A stretch of 64,000 bases of DNA from positions 4,154,001 through 4,218,000 of the forward strand of contig OZ253937.1 of the NCBI GenBank assembly GCA_965267185.1, in the 5' to 3' direction. Position numbers and translations under genes: made by a program. The notes under the pieces were generated by a model. That model worked only from the letters and a program-made list of their open reading frames with translations. It was not told where the DNA came from and did not search any database. Source of the DNA: G965267185 sp965267185 (GTDB lineage: Bacteria > Pseudomonadota > Alphaproteobacteria > UBA6615). This document shows, piece by piece, positions 1 through 7,816 of the stretch (position 1 is the stretch's first letter; each line of letters starts with the position of its first letter).

Positions 1-768
1 CTACAGACGGCCCAGGCCGATGAAGCGTTTGGCGACGCGTTTCAGGCCTGGGTGGCCGAGCGATCTGCCCAAATCCGACGGGTCAAGAACATCTATGATC
101 CCGCGCTGTTATCGCGCTCGGCGGGCGGTGGGCAGGCCTCGGCGGAGGAGGACTCCGGGGGTTCCTTTTTGGGACGTGTCATCGGCGACGCGGTCGAAGC
201 GGTCGAGGAGGCCACGGATACCACCATTATTATTGGCGGTGATTCGAGAGACACCGGCGGCGCGGACGAGCAACGGGCGGTAATTGACTTTTCGTCCCGC
301 GCCCGCCTCTGGAATCCCAGGTGGAACAGCCGCCCGTTTACATGGGACGGCTCGGCCTACGACAGCGTGCTCGATTCAACGGTGAGTTGGAGTGAACTCG
401 CCGGCCGGTCAGGCGTCTATTTCAGACCGGCCCACGAAATGCTTCTCGGCTCGTTGTTCAACGGCCCGACGGAAACGGATTCGACAGAGAACGGCGGGGA
501 GGGCGGCAACGAGTTCGATCGCGTTGTACAGGAGTTGATCCGTAGTCTGACGGACGAAGAAACAAGCGATGAAGTCACTGAAGAGTTTCTCAAGGAGGCA
601 GAATCTTATCAGGTCGGCTCGCCGGAATGGCTGATTGCGGAGTGGATAAAGCTCTTTAGCGGAAATCGTGAAGTCGATCCTGAATTTCTATCGCAATACT
701 ACGGCAACCTCTTCGGCGACGATCCCGAAGACAGCTTCGAGCTGTCGGATTTCGATGACCGCTTATGA
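1..768 (+). CDS. Exported-type protein of unknown function, 5' end cut by the window
   Basis: The reading frame is open from base 1, so the start lies outside the window; 255 codons are visible. No known domain is recognised. A segment around residues 55-67 (VEAVEEATDT) and a C-terminal segment starting GSPEWL recur in the next gene (VEAVEEATDT, GSPDWL), so the two are diverged tandem paralogues. The protein is acidic, with a run of Asp/Glu near the C-terminus. The next gene follows after 64 bp and has its own ribosome site. No function can be assigned; location outside the cytoplasm is inferred only from the paralogue's signal peptide. Confidence 0.75.
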   Translation, partial: LQTAQADEAFGDAFQAWVAERSAQIRRVKNIYDPALLSRSAGGGQASAEEDSGGSFLGRVIGDAVEAVEEATDTTIIIGGDSRDTGGADEQRAVIDFSSRARLWNPRWNSRPFTWDGSAYDSVLDSTVSWSELAGRSGVYFRPAHEMLLGSLFNGPTETDSTENGGEGGNEFDRVVQELIRSLTDEETSDEVTEEFLKEAESYQVGSPEWLIAEWIKLFSGNREVDPEFLSQYYGNLFGDDPEDSFELSDFDDRL

Positions 769-832
769 CGGTTCATTGTTCTGTAGTAGACTGAGGGTAG
801 CGACGTCCTAAGGCTGAACGGAGGAACTCAAA

Positions 833-1945
833 ATGAGTTGGAGACGTTGTTTGAGCGTGAGTGTTGGTCTGGCCTTCGCGGGCGCGGCGGCGACGACGGC
901 ACTGGCGGAAGACGGTGTTCCGCAGGAACAGCTGAACCGTCAAGGACTAGAGACCACCAGCCAGTCACGAAAAGGGTACAAGGCGTTGAACGAGGCCGTG
1001 TTCGCGCTTTTGTTTGATGAGGAGCGTCCGGTAAATATTCTGTTCGGTCGCGATAATCCCCGGGGCGTAACAGGCTTTGACGCGCCCTCGCAGGCGGCCA
1101 CCAACTGGGCCATAAGCCGCTATTTCGAGTATTGGGCTGAACAGCAGTTTGAGCAGGCGACCCAGGAAAATGTGACATCGACGGATGCCGGCAATAGCAC
1201 CCCGAAACAAAACACCTCAAACGACACACCGCAGAGCAACGATTCCGGACCGCTGTACCCGCGTCTGTCGATTCAAACATCTGCCTCTGACGCGGTGCAA
1301 AGGGCCGCGGTAATCGCTTGGGCTAAAGAGCGCGGCTTCAGCATCCGCGCCGTGAAGATGTATTTTCCCGAACTGTTCGACGATACCGAGATTGCTGAAA
1401 ACGCCTCTGAGGAGGAGACGGAAAGCACTGTTTTTGGCCGGATATTGGGCGGTGCCGTCGAGGCCGTCGAGGAAGCCACCGACACCAAGATTGTATTCGA
1501 AAGTGGCTCCGGGGAGGACGAGGACACGACGAAGTGGAGTCCGGGGTTCCGTATTTCCGCCGGCTACAAACTTTGGGACGAGGAATGGAAGGAAGTCGAT
1601 TGGGCACAAGATTTCGGTGACTACGACAGCGCACTCGACGCGACGATCGGCTGGTCCAAAGTACCGCGATGGCATATCACGTTCGCACCCGACTATGCGG
1701 CCGCCTATACGGCGTACGAGGCCCAAGCGGCAACCGATGCGGTGGCCGGGAATGAGGCGGGAGCGGGCGATCCGCCGACCCTCGGTAGCCCAGATTGGCT
1801 CGAAGGCGAGTGGATGTGGCAGTGGGGAGACCCGCGCCTCAAGCCGATGTTCACGTTTCCGTCGGACACGTTGTTCGGCGATCGTCCCAGCGACAATCCA
1901 GCCGATAATTTCCAAACCGAAATACGCTTCCACGCGAGGTTCTAA
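833..1945 (+). CDS. Exported protein of unknown function, paralogue of the preceding gene
   Basis: 370 aa. The ATG at 833 sits 8 bp behind a GGAGG ribosome site. Residues 1-25 form a clear Sec signal peptide (two Arg, hydrophobic core, ending ALA). The middle and C-terminal parts match the preceding protein: FGRILGGAVEAVEEATDT, a later DSALDAT segment (DSVLDST in the neighbour), and GSPDWL. The C-terminal half alternates polar and hydrophobic residues and the last residue is Phe, which is what outer-membrane beta-barrel proteins often show, but this is weak evidence. The stop codon overlaps the start of the next gene (TAATG), so the two are translationally coupled. Confidence 0.8.
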   Translation: MSWRRCLSVSVGLAFAGAAATTALAEDGVPQEQLNRQGLETTSQSRKGYKALNEAVFALLFDEERPVNILFGRDNPRGVTGFDAPSQAATNWAISRYFEYWAEQQFEQATQENVTSTDAGNSTPKQNTSNDTPQSNDSGPLYPRLSIQTSASDAVQRAAVIAWAKERGFSIRAVKMYFPELFDDTEIAENASEEETESTVFGRILGGAVEAVEEATDTKIVFESGSGEDEDTTKWSPGFRISAGYKLWDEEWKEVDWAQDFGDYDSALDATIGWSKVPRWHITFAPDYAAAYTAYEAQAATDAVAGNEAGAGDPPTLGSPDWLEGEWMWQWGDPRLKPMFTFPSDTLFGDRPSDNPADNFQTEIRFHARF

Positions 1946-2829
1946 TGATCCGTTTAGGTCACCTACTCACTGTGTTCGCGGGCGTACTTTTGCTCGTGCT
2001 TCTGCCGTTAAGCTCGGCTAAGGCCGATATTGTCGACGGTCTGGAGGCCGGGCCGTTCGGCCTCGACGTCCTGCCGGAACACGCCCAGGCTGTCGTGCTG
2101 ACTTTCGTCGGCCGCGCCCGGGGCGGTGACCCGGCGCTGCTAGCTGAGAAGCTGGGAGTCAAGAACGCGGAGCTTATAAAACCCGAAGCGCAGTTCCGCT
2201 ACCGGGGGTTCGGTCCGCGCGGAATAATCGTCGTCGATCTGTCGCAGGATCAAGCCGATCCGGCCAACGTCCATATCGCCGGACATTTGCTGTGGAAGGA
2301 TCCCATCGGCCGCCGCGCCATGTCATCGTTCGAAGCGTTCTATCGTGTCGAAGACGGTGCGGCGACGCTGCAGCGGGCGGCGTGGGCGCCGAAATATTCA
2401 GTCGCGCCACGGGTTCGCACTGTCGTGTTACCGGTTAGTAAAGCCGGCAATATCGAGTGGGCGGCGAAAGATAGTTTTCCCAGCTTTTTCTTGGCCGCGA
2501 CCGAAGTCGAGCGGGCAACCGCCGATCAATCGGCGCAAGAAGACCGCATCGTCGCTGCTTTCCTGATGGATCGCGTGGGGCCGGAGACAACCTGCGACCT
2601 CCGGCTTTCGGAAGAAGAAACTGGCACTGGTGGCGAGGACGAGATCGCCCGCGCCCGCGTCTACGAACCGGGATGGGGTGTGCTTGGCACGTCGCTCAAA
2701 GCGAGCGCTTTTTCGGCCGATGAGGAACTATGGCTGAAAGTGGTTTGCGGCGAGAAAGACGATGGCGGGATTTTCTCCAGTCCCAAGCGCGAAGTGGTGA
2801 GTGTCACGCCGATCTCCGACGGGCGCTGA
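1945..2829 (+). CDS. Exported protein of unknown function
   Basis: 294 aa. Residues 1-28 are a signal peptide with a long Leu/Val core ending SSAKA. The mature part has no motif I recognise; two Cys are present, near residues 218 and 269, and could form a disulfide. The start overlaps the stop of the preceding gene by one base, so it is coupled to the paralogous pair upstream and probably works with it in the envelope. The gene ends 48 bp before a convergent gene, with a GC-rich inverted repeat between them. Confidence 0.78.
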   Translation: MIRLGHLLTVFAGVLLLVLLPLSSAKADIVDGLEAGPFGLDVLPEHAQAVVLTFVGRARGGDPALLAEKLGVKNAELIKPEAQFRYRGFGPRGIIVVDLSQDQADPANVHIAGHLLWKDPIGRRAMSSFEAFYRVEDGAATLQRAAWAPKYSVAPRVRTVVLPVSKAGNIEWAAKDSFPSFFLAATEVERATADQSAQEDRIVAAFLMDRVGPETTCDLRLSEEETGTGGEDEIARARVYEPGWGVLGTSLKASAFSADEELWLKVVCGEKDDGGIFSSPKREVVSVTPISDGR

Positions 2830-2844
2830 ACGTAGATAGATAAG

Positions 2845-2879
2845 AGCCGCCGCCGCGCGATCATTCGTGCGTGGCGGCT
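2845..2879. terminator. Inverted repeat between convergent genes
   Basis: AGCCGCC at 2845-2851 pairs with GGCGGCT at 2873-2879, with partly self-complementary sequence in the loop. It lies between convergent genes and overlaps the last codon of the minus-strand one. There is no long T-run, so activity as a terminator is a guess. Confidence 0.4.
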
Positions 2880-3186
2880 ACATTTCCAGCATTTCGGCGA
2901 CTTCGATAGTGCCCATCTCGATGAACGGGCAGCTCTTGGCCATTTCGAGTACCGCCTCCATGCTGTCGGCTCTGACGACGGAAAAGCCCGCCAGCGGGTT
3001 CGGCCCGCCATCGTCGGCCACGCCCTCGGCGCTCACGGTTTTGGACATGCCGACCGGCGTGCCGGGGTTGACCATGGCGTCGCCTAAATCCTCGATCCAG
3101 GCGTTCCACCGCGCCATGAGTTCGGCGCCTTGCTCTGGGGTCTCGGGTTTCTTGCCGCCGTGATAGGCGAAGATGAAATCGGGCAC
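2878..3186 (-). CDS. YCII-family (DGPF) protein
   Basis: 102 aa from a GTG start at 3186 that follows a GGAGGAGG ribosome site; an upstream in-frame start at 3261 exists but has no such site. The sequence is a YCII-like fold: PDFIFAYHGG at the start, a central WNAWIEDLG segment, then NPLAGFSVVRADSMEAVLEMAKSCPF, the usual YCII strand-helix pattern. This branch is commonly encoded beside ECF sigma factors, as here (sigma gene 108 bp upstream on the same strand). The biochemical role of this branch is not known. Confidence 0.88.
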   Translation of the reverse strand: MPDFIFAYHGGKKPETPEQGAELMARWNAWIEDLGDAMVNPGTPVGMSKTVSAEGVADDGGPNPLAGFSVVRADSMEAVLEMAKSCPFIEMGTIEVAEMLEM

Positions 3187-3294
3187 AGAGCCTCCTCCAG
3201 CATTTGATTTATGGCGCGGTTGCGGCTTAGTGGCCGCTTCACGCGCAAACGATCTTAGCACGCAAAGGAACTCGTCGTGTAAGCTGGATGCGTT

Positions 3295-3876
3295 TCAGCA
3301 GCTGCCGGTGCAATCGGTTTTGTTGGCGCGCCGCTCGTAGTCGATCACGCCGCCCCTTCGGTCGGTTTCTATGGTGCAGCAGCGCAGCAGCGCCTCTTTA
3401 AGCTTGGCGCGGCCGCGTTGAACGCGGGATTTCATGCCCGAATGGGATAGGCCGAGCCGCGTGGCCGCCTCGGCCTGGGTCAGGCCTTCGATGTCGGTGA
3501 GAATGAGCGCTTCGCCATAGGGCGCCGGCAGCCCGTCGATGAAGGGTTGTAGGCAGCGGGCAAACTCCGCCGTTGAGTCGGCCTCCGTATCCTCCGGCGA
3601 GGTCTGCTCGCTCTCCGCCTCGAACGCATCCAGCGCCCGCCGTTCGGCGGCGCGCCGGCGGTAGTGGTCGGCGATCGCATTGGCTGCCGCGCGGCGCACC
3701 CAGGCGAGGGGATTCTCCGCCTTTCGCAGAGCGGCCTGGTGGCGCACAAGGTTGAGCAAGACAGAGCCAACGACATCGTCCGCCGATGCGGGGTCGACGC
3801 GCCGGCGGACATAGCCGTTGAGGCCGGACGCCAGTTCCGTCCAGGCCTCACTCGATAGGAGAGACGTCTCCGTCAT
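3295..3876 (-). CDS. sigZ: ECF-type RNA polymerase sigma factor, SigZ family
   Basis: 193 aa. Region 2 (about residues 20-80, with DDVVGSVLLNLVRH and ENPLAWVRRAAANAIADHYRR) and region 4 (about 110-165, with EALILTDIEGLTQAEAATRLGLSHSG) give the sigma-70 two-domain layout. The tail RCCTIETD..GVIDYERR is the hallmark of the SigZ branch, which ends in a cysteine-containing extension; here four Cys lie in the last 31 residues and may sense redox state or metal (inference). It starts 13 bp after the ArsI/CadI-like gene, so the two are probably co-transcribed. No anti-sigma gene is adjacent. Confidence 0.9.
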   Translation of the reverse strand: MTETSLLSSEAWTELASGLNGYVRRRVDPASADDVVGSVLLNLVRHQAALRKAENPLAWVRRAAANAIADHYRRRAAERRALDAFEAESEQTSPEDTEADSTAEFARCLQPFIDGLPAPYGEALILTDIEGLTQAEAATRLGLSHSGMKSRVQRGRAKLKEALLRCCTIETDRRGGVIDYERRANKTDCTGSC

Positions 3877-3889
3877 TTGCGGCCGAGGC

Positions 3890-4327
3890 TCATTCGGCGG
3901 CTGCCGTGACCGGTTGGTTCAGGCCGGTGCAGCACGCGGGGGCCGGAGCCTGTTGTGTATCGTCGGGCTGATCATCGGTAATCCGGTACCATTCCCAGCG
4001 CAGACCCTGGGGCTCGCGCGCCCAGAGCTTGTCTTGAGTGGCGTGGCAGCAGGTCGTATCGGACTCGATCTCTTCCAGTATTCCGGCCTCGTTCAACCGC
4101 ACCGACTGGGCTTTGATTTCGGCGTCGTTGAAGACTTCTATGCCGAGATGGTTCAGCCGTTCGGGGGCGTCCAGATTTTCGAACAGCACCAGTTTAAGTG
4201 GTGGTGCATCGATCTCGAAATTGGCATAGCCGGGGCGCAGCTTGTGCGGCGCGGCATCGAACAGCTTGCTGTAGAACGCGACGGCCTCGTCGAGGTTTTG
4301 CACGTTGAGGGCGAGCTGAAGGCGCAT
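3890..4327 (-). CDS. arsI: ArsI/CadI-like VOC dioxygenase (C-As lyase family)
   Basis: 145 aa from ATG at 4327 behind AAGGAGA; a longer frame from 4420 lacks support. The vicinal-Cys motif TTCCHATQDK (Cys93-Cys94) is the trivalent-arsenic-binding signature of ArsI, followed by the metal-ligand region RWEWY (Glu112); LNHLG supplies His60. The first metal ligand, His5 in characterised ArsI, is Gln4 here (LQLALNV), as in CadI-type members, so organoarsenical C-As cleavage is likely but not certain. A second Cys pair (132-133) sits in the C-terminal tail. It heads a probable arsI-sigZ unit with an ArsC-like gene 2.4 kb upstream on the same strand. Confidence 0.85.
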   Translation of the reverse strand: MRLQLALNVQNLDEAVAFYSKLFDAAPHKLRPGYANFEIDAPPLKLVLFENLDAPERLNHLGIEVFNDAEIKAQSVRLNEAGILEEIESDTTCCHATQDKLWAREPQGLRWEWYRITDDQPDDTQQAPAPACCTGLNQPVTAAAE

Positions 4328-4441
4328 GATCTGTCTCCTTGGATGGGTGGATTCACCCCCTAAGACGCAGCCGGCTGCCGAAGGATGCAAATAAAGTGGC
4401 ATCGCCGGAAAAAAGGGCAAGCCGTTTGGTGTCGGTTTGCT

Positions 4442-5671
4442 CTAAGCGTTGCCGCGGACACGGGCCCGCGCGGCCCAGATGAGCAGCACGAACGCGGTCG
4501 ACGAGGCGAGCGTGGTGCCGGTTTGCGAGAGGCCGAGATCGATAATTTGGATAGCGTCGACGCTCGCCAATATGAACGACAGCGCGAACCCCCACCCCAT
4601 ATGGATGAAGCCGGTAAGCGCCGAGGCGGCGCCGGCGGCCGATGGCGACACGGTGGAGAGGGTGCGCGCGTAGCAGTTGGCGAATGCCAGCCCGGTGCCG
4701 AAATTGGAAATCAGGATACCGGCGAGAATGGTGAGCGGCGTTGCCGCGCCGGCCAGGCCGAAGCCCAGTTGAACGAGCCCCCCGGTGACGGCCGTGACGC
4801 AGCCGGCGACGATCAATCTATCGAGCGGTACGAAACGGCCAAGCCGCCCGGTGATATAGCTGGCGAGCATGAAGGTGACCGGCACGATCATCACGAAAAA
4901 GCCGAACAGCTCCGGCGTCACGCCCATTTGGTCGACCATGATGATCGGCGCCGTGACGATGAAGGTTTGGAAGGTGCCGGACAGGCCGGATACGGTGAGG
5001 CTATAGCCCATGAAGCGCCGGTTGCGCATTAGCGCGAAGTAGGTGCGCAGCATGGCGGCAACGTTGGGGGGTTGGCGTTGTGCGGCGGGCAGGGTTTCCA
5101 CGAAACGCGGTATGGCGGCGAGAAATGCAGCGAGCGCGACCAGGCTGGTCGCGTAGAACGTCGCCCGCCAGTCGAACCAAGACACCAAAAAGCCGCCGAT
5201 AAACGGCGCAATAGCAGGTCCCATGGCCATGGCGATGCCGAGATATGACATGGCCTGCGCCGCCGCCTTGCCCTCCGATCCGTCGCGGATAATCGCGCGG
5301 CCGACAACGATGGTGGTGCACGCGCCCATGGCCTGGAAGAACCGGCCGATCAGTAAGGTTTCGATATTGTGCGCTAGCGCGCAGACCACGCTGGCGATGA
5401 CGAACAACGCCAGGCCACCGAGAATGATCGGGCGGCGGCCGAAGGCATCGGACAACGGCCCAGCGGCGAGCTGCATGATGGCGAAGGCGCCCATATAGGC
5501 GGGGATGATGAACTGTACCCGCTCTACGGTGGTGCCGAGATCGCGGGCGATGTCGACCACGGCGGGCAAGTAGATGGTGAGCGCGAGTTGGCTCGCGAAC
5601 ATCATGGAAAACAGAATGAGCAGCGACGGCGTTTCGCGCGTGTGCGCGGTGAGCGGCTGGGTGGTATTCAC
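4442..5671 (-). CDS. Bcr/CflA-family multidrug efflux MFS transporter
   Basis: 409 aa, 12 hydrophobic segments. The N-terminal half has the Bcr/CflA pattern: LTIYLPAVVDIARDLG in TM1 and GPLSDAFGRRPI in the loop between TM2 and TM3, the MFS signature of drug/H+ antiporters. The start is a GTG directly abutting the TAG of the upstream reductase gene (no spacing), so the two are one transcription unit. Substrate cannot be read from sequence; the arsenic-related neighbours make export of a toxic compound plausible but unproven. Confidence 0.88.
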   Translation of the reverse strand: MNTTQPLTAHTRETPSLLILFSMMFASQLALTIYLPAVVDIARDLGTTVERVQFIIPAYMGAFAIMQLAAGPLSDAFGRRPIILGGLALFVIASVVCALAHNIETLLIGRFFQAMGACTTIVVGRAIIRDGSEGKAAAQAMSYLGIAMAMGPAIAPFIGGFLVSWFDWRATFYATSLVALAAFLAAIPRFVETLPAAQRQPPNVAAMLRTYFALMRNRRFMGYSLTVSGLSGTFQTFIVTAPIIMVDQMGVTPELFGFFVMIVPVTFMLASYITGRLGRFVPLDRLIVAGCVTAVTGGLVQLGFGLAGAATPLTILAGILISNFGTGLAFANCYARTLSTVSPSAAGAASALTGFIHMGWGFALSFILASVDAIQIIDLGLSQTGTTLASSTAFVLLIWAARARVRGNA

Positions 5672-6646
5672 CTAATAGAGGCCCGCAAAACGAGCCTGGG
5701 CGCGTTGCAGCGCGAGCACCGTGTCGATGGTGGGGGTGGGCACGTCGACAAGCCGTCCGAGTTCGGCGACGACGCTGACGAGCGTGTCGATCTCCATGGG
5801 CCGGCCCTTCTCCAAGTCTTGCAGGATCGATGGCTTGAAGTCGCCGAGTTGCGCCCCGAAGTCGACCCGGCTTTCACCGGTGAACTCCACATACAGACCG
5901 AGCCGTTCGCCGATCGCAATGCCTTCCTCGATCATCGTGGCGGCGATCGCCCGGGCATCGGGGTCTTTGGCGATGCCGAGCAGGGTGAGCCGCGTGAGGG
6001 CCGATACCGGCCCCATACCCATATTGCCGATCAGCTTGGCCCAGATCTCCTGGTGGATGTTCTCCGCCACCTTACCGGTCAGTCCCGCGTCATTGATCGC
6101 GGCGGCGAGCGCCTCGGTGCGCGGTTTGGCCGTACCGTCGGGTTCGCCAAGAATGAACAGATCGCCGGCCGCATGAGTTATAACCCCCGGCTCGTCGACC
6201 GAGGCCCCGGCGTGGACGACACAGCCGATGATTCGCTCTGCCGGTAACGACGCCGCCAATTGGCCGTCGGGGTCGATCGATGCGAGCTGGGCGCCCTTTA
6301 GCGGCCCCTCCAAATGCTCGCAGAACCACCACGGCACACCGTTCATCGCGGAAACGACAGCGGTGTCATCGGCCAATAACGGCTGCAGCTTGTTGACCAA
6401 TCCGGGCAAGGACGGTGTCTTGAGGGTAATGATGACATAGTCCTGCGGGCCGAAATCGGCGGGATCGTCGGAGGCGGCGACCTGCACAACCGTATCGCCG
6501 CGCTGGCCGACTAGCTTGGCGCCGCCGGCGCGAATGGCCGCGAGATGGTCGCCGCGGGCGAGCAGGCTCACATCGTGGCCGGCATCGGCGAGGCGCACGC
6601 CTAAGAATCCGCCGATGGCGCCGGCGCCGACGATGCAAATTTTCAC
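5672..6646 (-). CDS. panE: 2-dehydropantoate 2-reductase family (ApbA/PanE) oxidoreductase
   Basis: 324 aa with a GTG start. The N-terminal Rossmann motif GAGAIGGFLG (residues 7-16) binds NADP; the catalytic-domain pattern EIWAKLIGNMGMGP and the conserved helix near residue 180-200 fit ApbA/PanE. Family members reduce ketopantoate to pantoate for pantothenate/CoA synthesis, but many bacterial genomes carry several paralogues acting on other 2-oxo acids, so the exact substrate is uncertain. It is followed without a gap by the MFS exporter gene, an unusual partner for a biosynthetic PanE and a hint that this copy may serve another role. Confidence 0.85.
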   Translation of the reverse strand: MKICIVGAGAIGGFLGVRLADAGHDVSLLARGDHLAAIRAGGAKLVGQRGDTVVQVAASDDPADFGPQDYVIITLKTPSLPGLVNKLQPLLADDTAVVSAMNGVPWWFCEHLEGPLKGAQLASIDPDGQLAASLPAERIIGCVVHAGASVDEPGVITHAAGDLFILGEPDGTAKPRTEALAAAINDAGLTGKVAENIHQEIWAKLIGNMGMGPVSALTRLTLLGIAKDPDARAIAATMIEEGIAIGERLGLYVEFTGESRVDFGAQLGDFKPSILQDLEKGRPMEIDTLVSVVAELGRLVDVPTPTIDTVLALQRAQARFAGLY

Positions 6647-6682
6647 GGAGTTAGTCCTTCCGCCGCGTGTTTCGCGGTTTGA

Positions 6683-7036
6683 TCACAGCAGCTCCAGAAT
6701 TTCTTCCGGCGGGCGGCCGAGCTTGGCTTCGCCGTTTGCCACCACAATGGCGCGCTCGATCAGGATGGGGTTGGCCACCATGGCGTCTACCAGCGCATCC
6801 TCACCCAGGCTCTCATCGTCGAGGCCGAGCTCCTTATAGGGTGCCTCTTTTTTGCGCATCAGATCGCGTGGCGCCATGCCGAGCATGCCCAAGAGTTCTT
6901 TCAAGCGCGCGGCGCTGGGTGGCTCTTTTAGATACTCGATAATCTGCGGCTCAATCCCACGCTCCTGCAGGAGTTGGAGAGCGGCGCGCGACTTGCTGCA
7001 CCTTGGGTTGTGATAGATCACGACAGGATCGCTCAT
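6683..7036 (-). CDS. arsC: ArsC-family (glutaredoxin-dependent) arsenate reductase-like protein
   Basis: 117 aa, the normal length. Cys13 lies in the motif NPRCSKSR, the catalytic cysteine of glutaredoxin-coupled arsenate reductases; LIERAIVV and the Arg/Gly-rich C-terminus complete the ArsC fold. It reduces arsenate to arsenite in the cytoplasm using glutathione/glutaredoxin if the family role holds; close homologues (YfgD type) are of unproven activity. It is the first gene of the minus-strand block that continues with panE and the exporter, 36 bp away. Confidence 0.88.
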   Translation of the reverse strand: MSDPVVIYHNPRCSKSRAALQLLQERGIEPQIIEYLKEPPSAARLKELLGMLGMAPRDLMRKKEAPYKELGLDDESLGEDALVDAMVANPILIERAIVVANGEAKLGRPPEEILELL

Positions 7037-7167
7037 TTCTTTTTCCTTTGTTAACTAAGGTAAACACCGTTTCCTTGCATATCGGGCATGGCGCGGACGG
7101 TAAAGCCCGGAAAACCGGGCGCGGGCGAATGCAAAAAAGTTCCGGCCGGGAAACGGAATATTAACTG

Positions 7168-7185
7168 CAATTTTAGATAATTGCT
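7168..7185. promoter_or_regulatory. Inverted repeat upstream of the response regulator
   Basis: GCAATT-N6-AATTGC, perfect 6-bp arms, 67 bp before the response-regulator start, within an AT-rich stretch. TTAA-N7-TTTA at 7162-7176 overlaps it and is one base from the CtrA consensus TTAA-N7-TTAA. Either could be the control site; neither is proven. Confidence 0.3.
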
Positions 7186-7251
7186 CCGTATCTCACCGGT
7201 AAGCCATTTGGGGGGTCAATTTCCGGTTTCGCTACCGAAAGGAATTGCCAA

Positions 7252-7758
7252 ATGACCGCAACCACCTTGTCCAACCTCACCGTCCTGGTCGTCGACGATA
7301 AAGATCCCATTCGGGAGCTTATCTGCGGCATTCTCGAAACCTTCGGGGTGCCGAACATTCGCGAGGCCTCGGACGGCGCCGGCGCTCTCGCCGATATGAA
7401 AACGCAAGTTCCCGACGCGGTTATCGCCGACCTCAAAATGCAGCCGGTCGACGGCTTGAGCTTCACGCGCGCGGTGCGGACCGACCCCGCGAGCCCGGCG
7501 CCCGATGTGCCAATCCTGATGATTACCGGGCATAGCGAAAAGCGTCATGTCGAGGAAGCGCGCGATGCCGGCGTGACTGATTTTCTGGCGATGCCGGTAA
7601 CCGCCAACACGGTTGCACAACGGCTTGCTACGGCGATTGAAAAGCCTCGCGAGTTCATTCGCGCACGGTCGTTCGTGGGGCCGGAGCGCCGCCGCCGGCA
7701 ACTGCCGGTCGTCGCATCCGCCCGCCGGCGCGCCAGCGACCACGCAACCGCCGCGTAA
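7252..7758 (+). CDS. Single-domain response regulator (CheY-like receiver), atypical
   Basis: 168 aa, ATG behind AAAGGAATTG. The receiver domain spans residues 8-130: acidic pair Asp15-Asp16, phospho-acceptor Asp60 (IADLKM), Thr93 (MITGHS). The invariant Lys before the cis-Pro is Met115 here (DFLAMPV instead of DFLxKPV), read directly from codon ATG. The Lys normally couples phosphorylation to the conformational switch, so signalling may be altered. The C-terminal tail with FVGPERRRR is typical of alphaproteobacterial stand-alone receivers. No histidine kinase is nearby. A GCAATT-N6-AATTGC inverted repeat lies at 7168-7185 upstream. Confidence 0.9.
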   Translation: MTATTLSNLTVLVVDDKDPIRELICGILETFGVPNIREASDGAGALADMKTQVPDAVIADLKMQPVDGLSFTRAVRTDPASPAPDVPILMITGHSEKRHVEEARDAGVTDFLAMPVTANTVAQRLATAIEKPREFIRARSFVGPERRRRQLPVVASARRRASDHATAA

Positions 7759-7790
7759 CGCCGCCTACCTAATCTATTGCCCATATGGAA

Positions 7791-7810
7791 AGGAGCGCCG
7801 AAGCGCTCCT
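7791..7810. terminator. Stem-loop between convergent response regulator and TRAP operon
   Basis: AGGAGCGC pairs perfectly with GCGCTCCT over a 4-nt loop. Read on the minus strand the loop is TTCG, an unusually stable tetraloop, and the stem is followed by TTTCC, so it most likely ends the TRAP operon transcript; it may act in both directions. Confidence 0.6.
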
Positions 7811-7816
7811 CAACCA

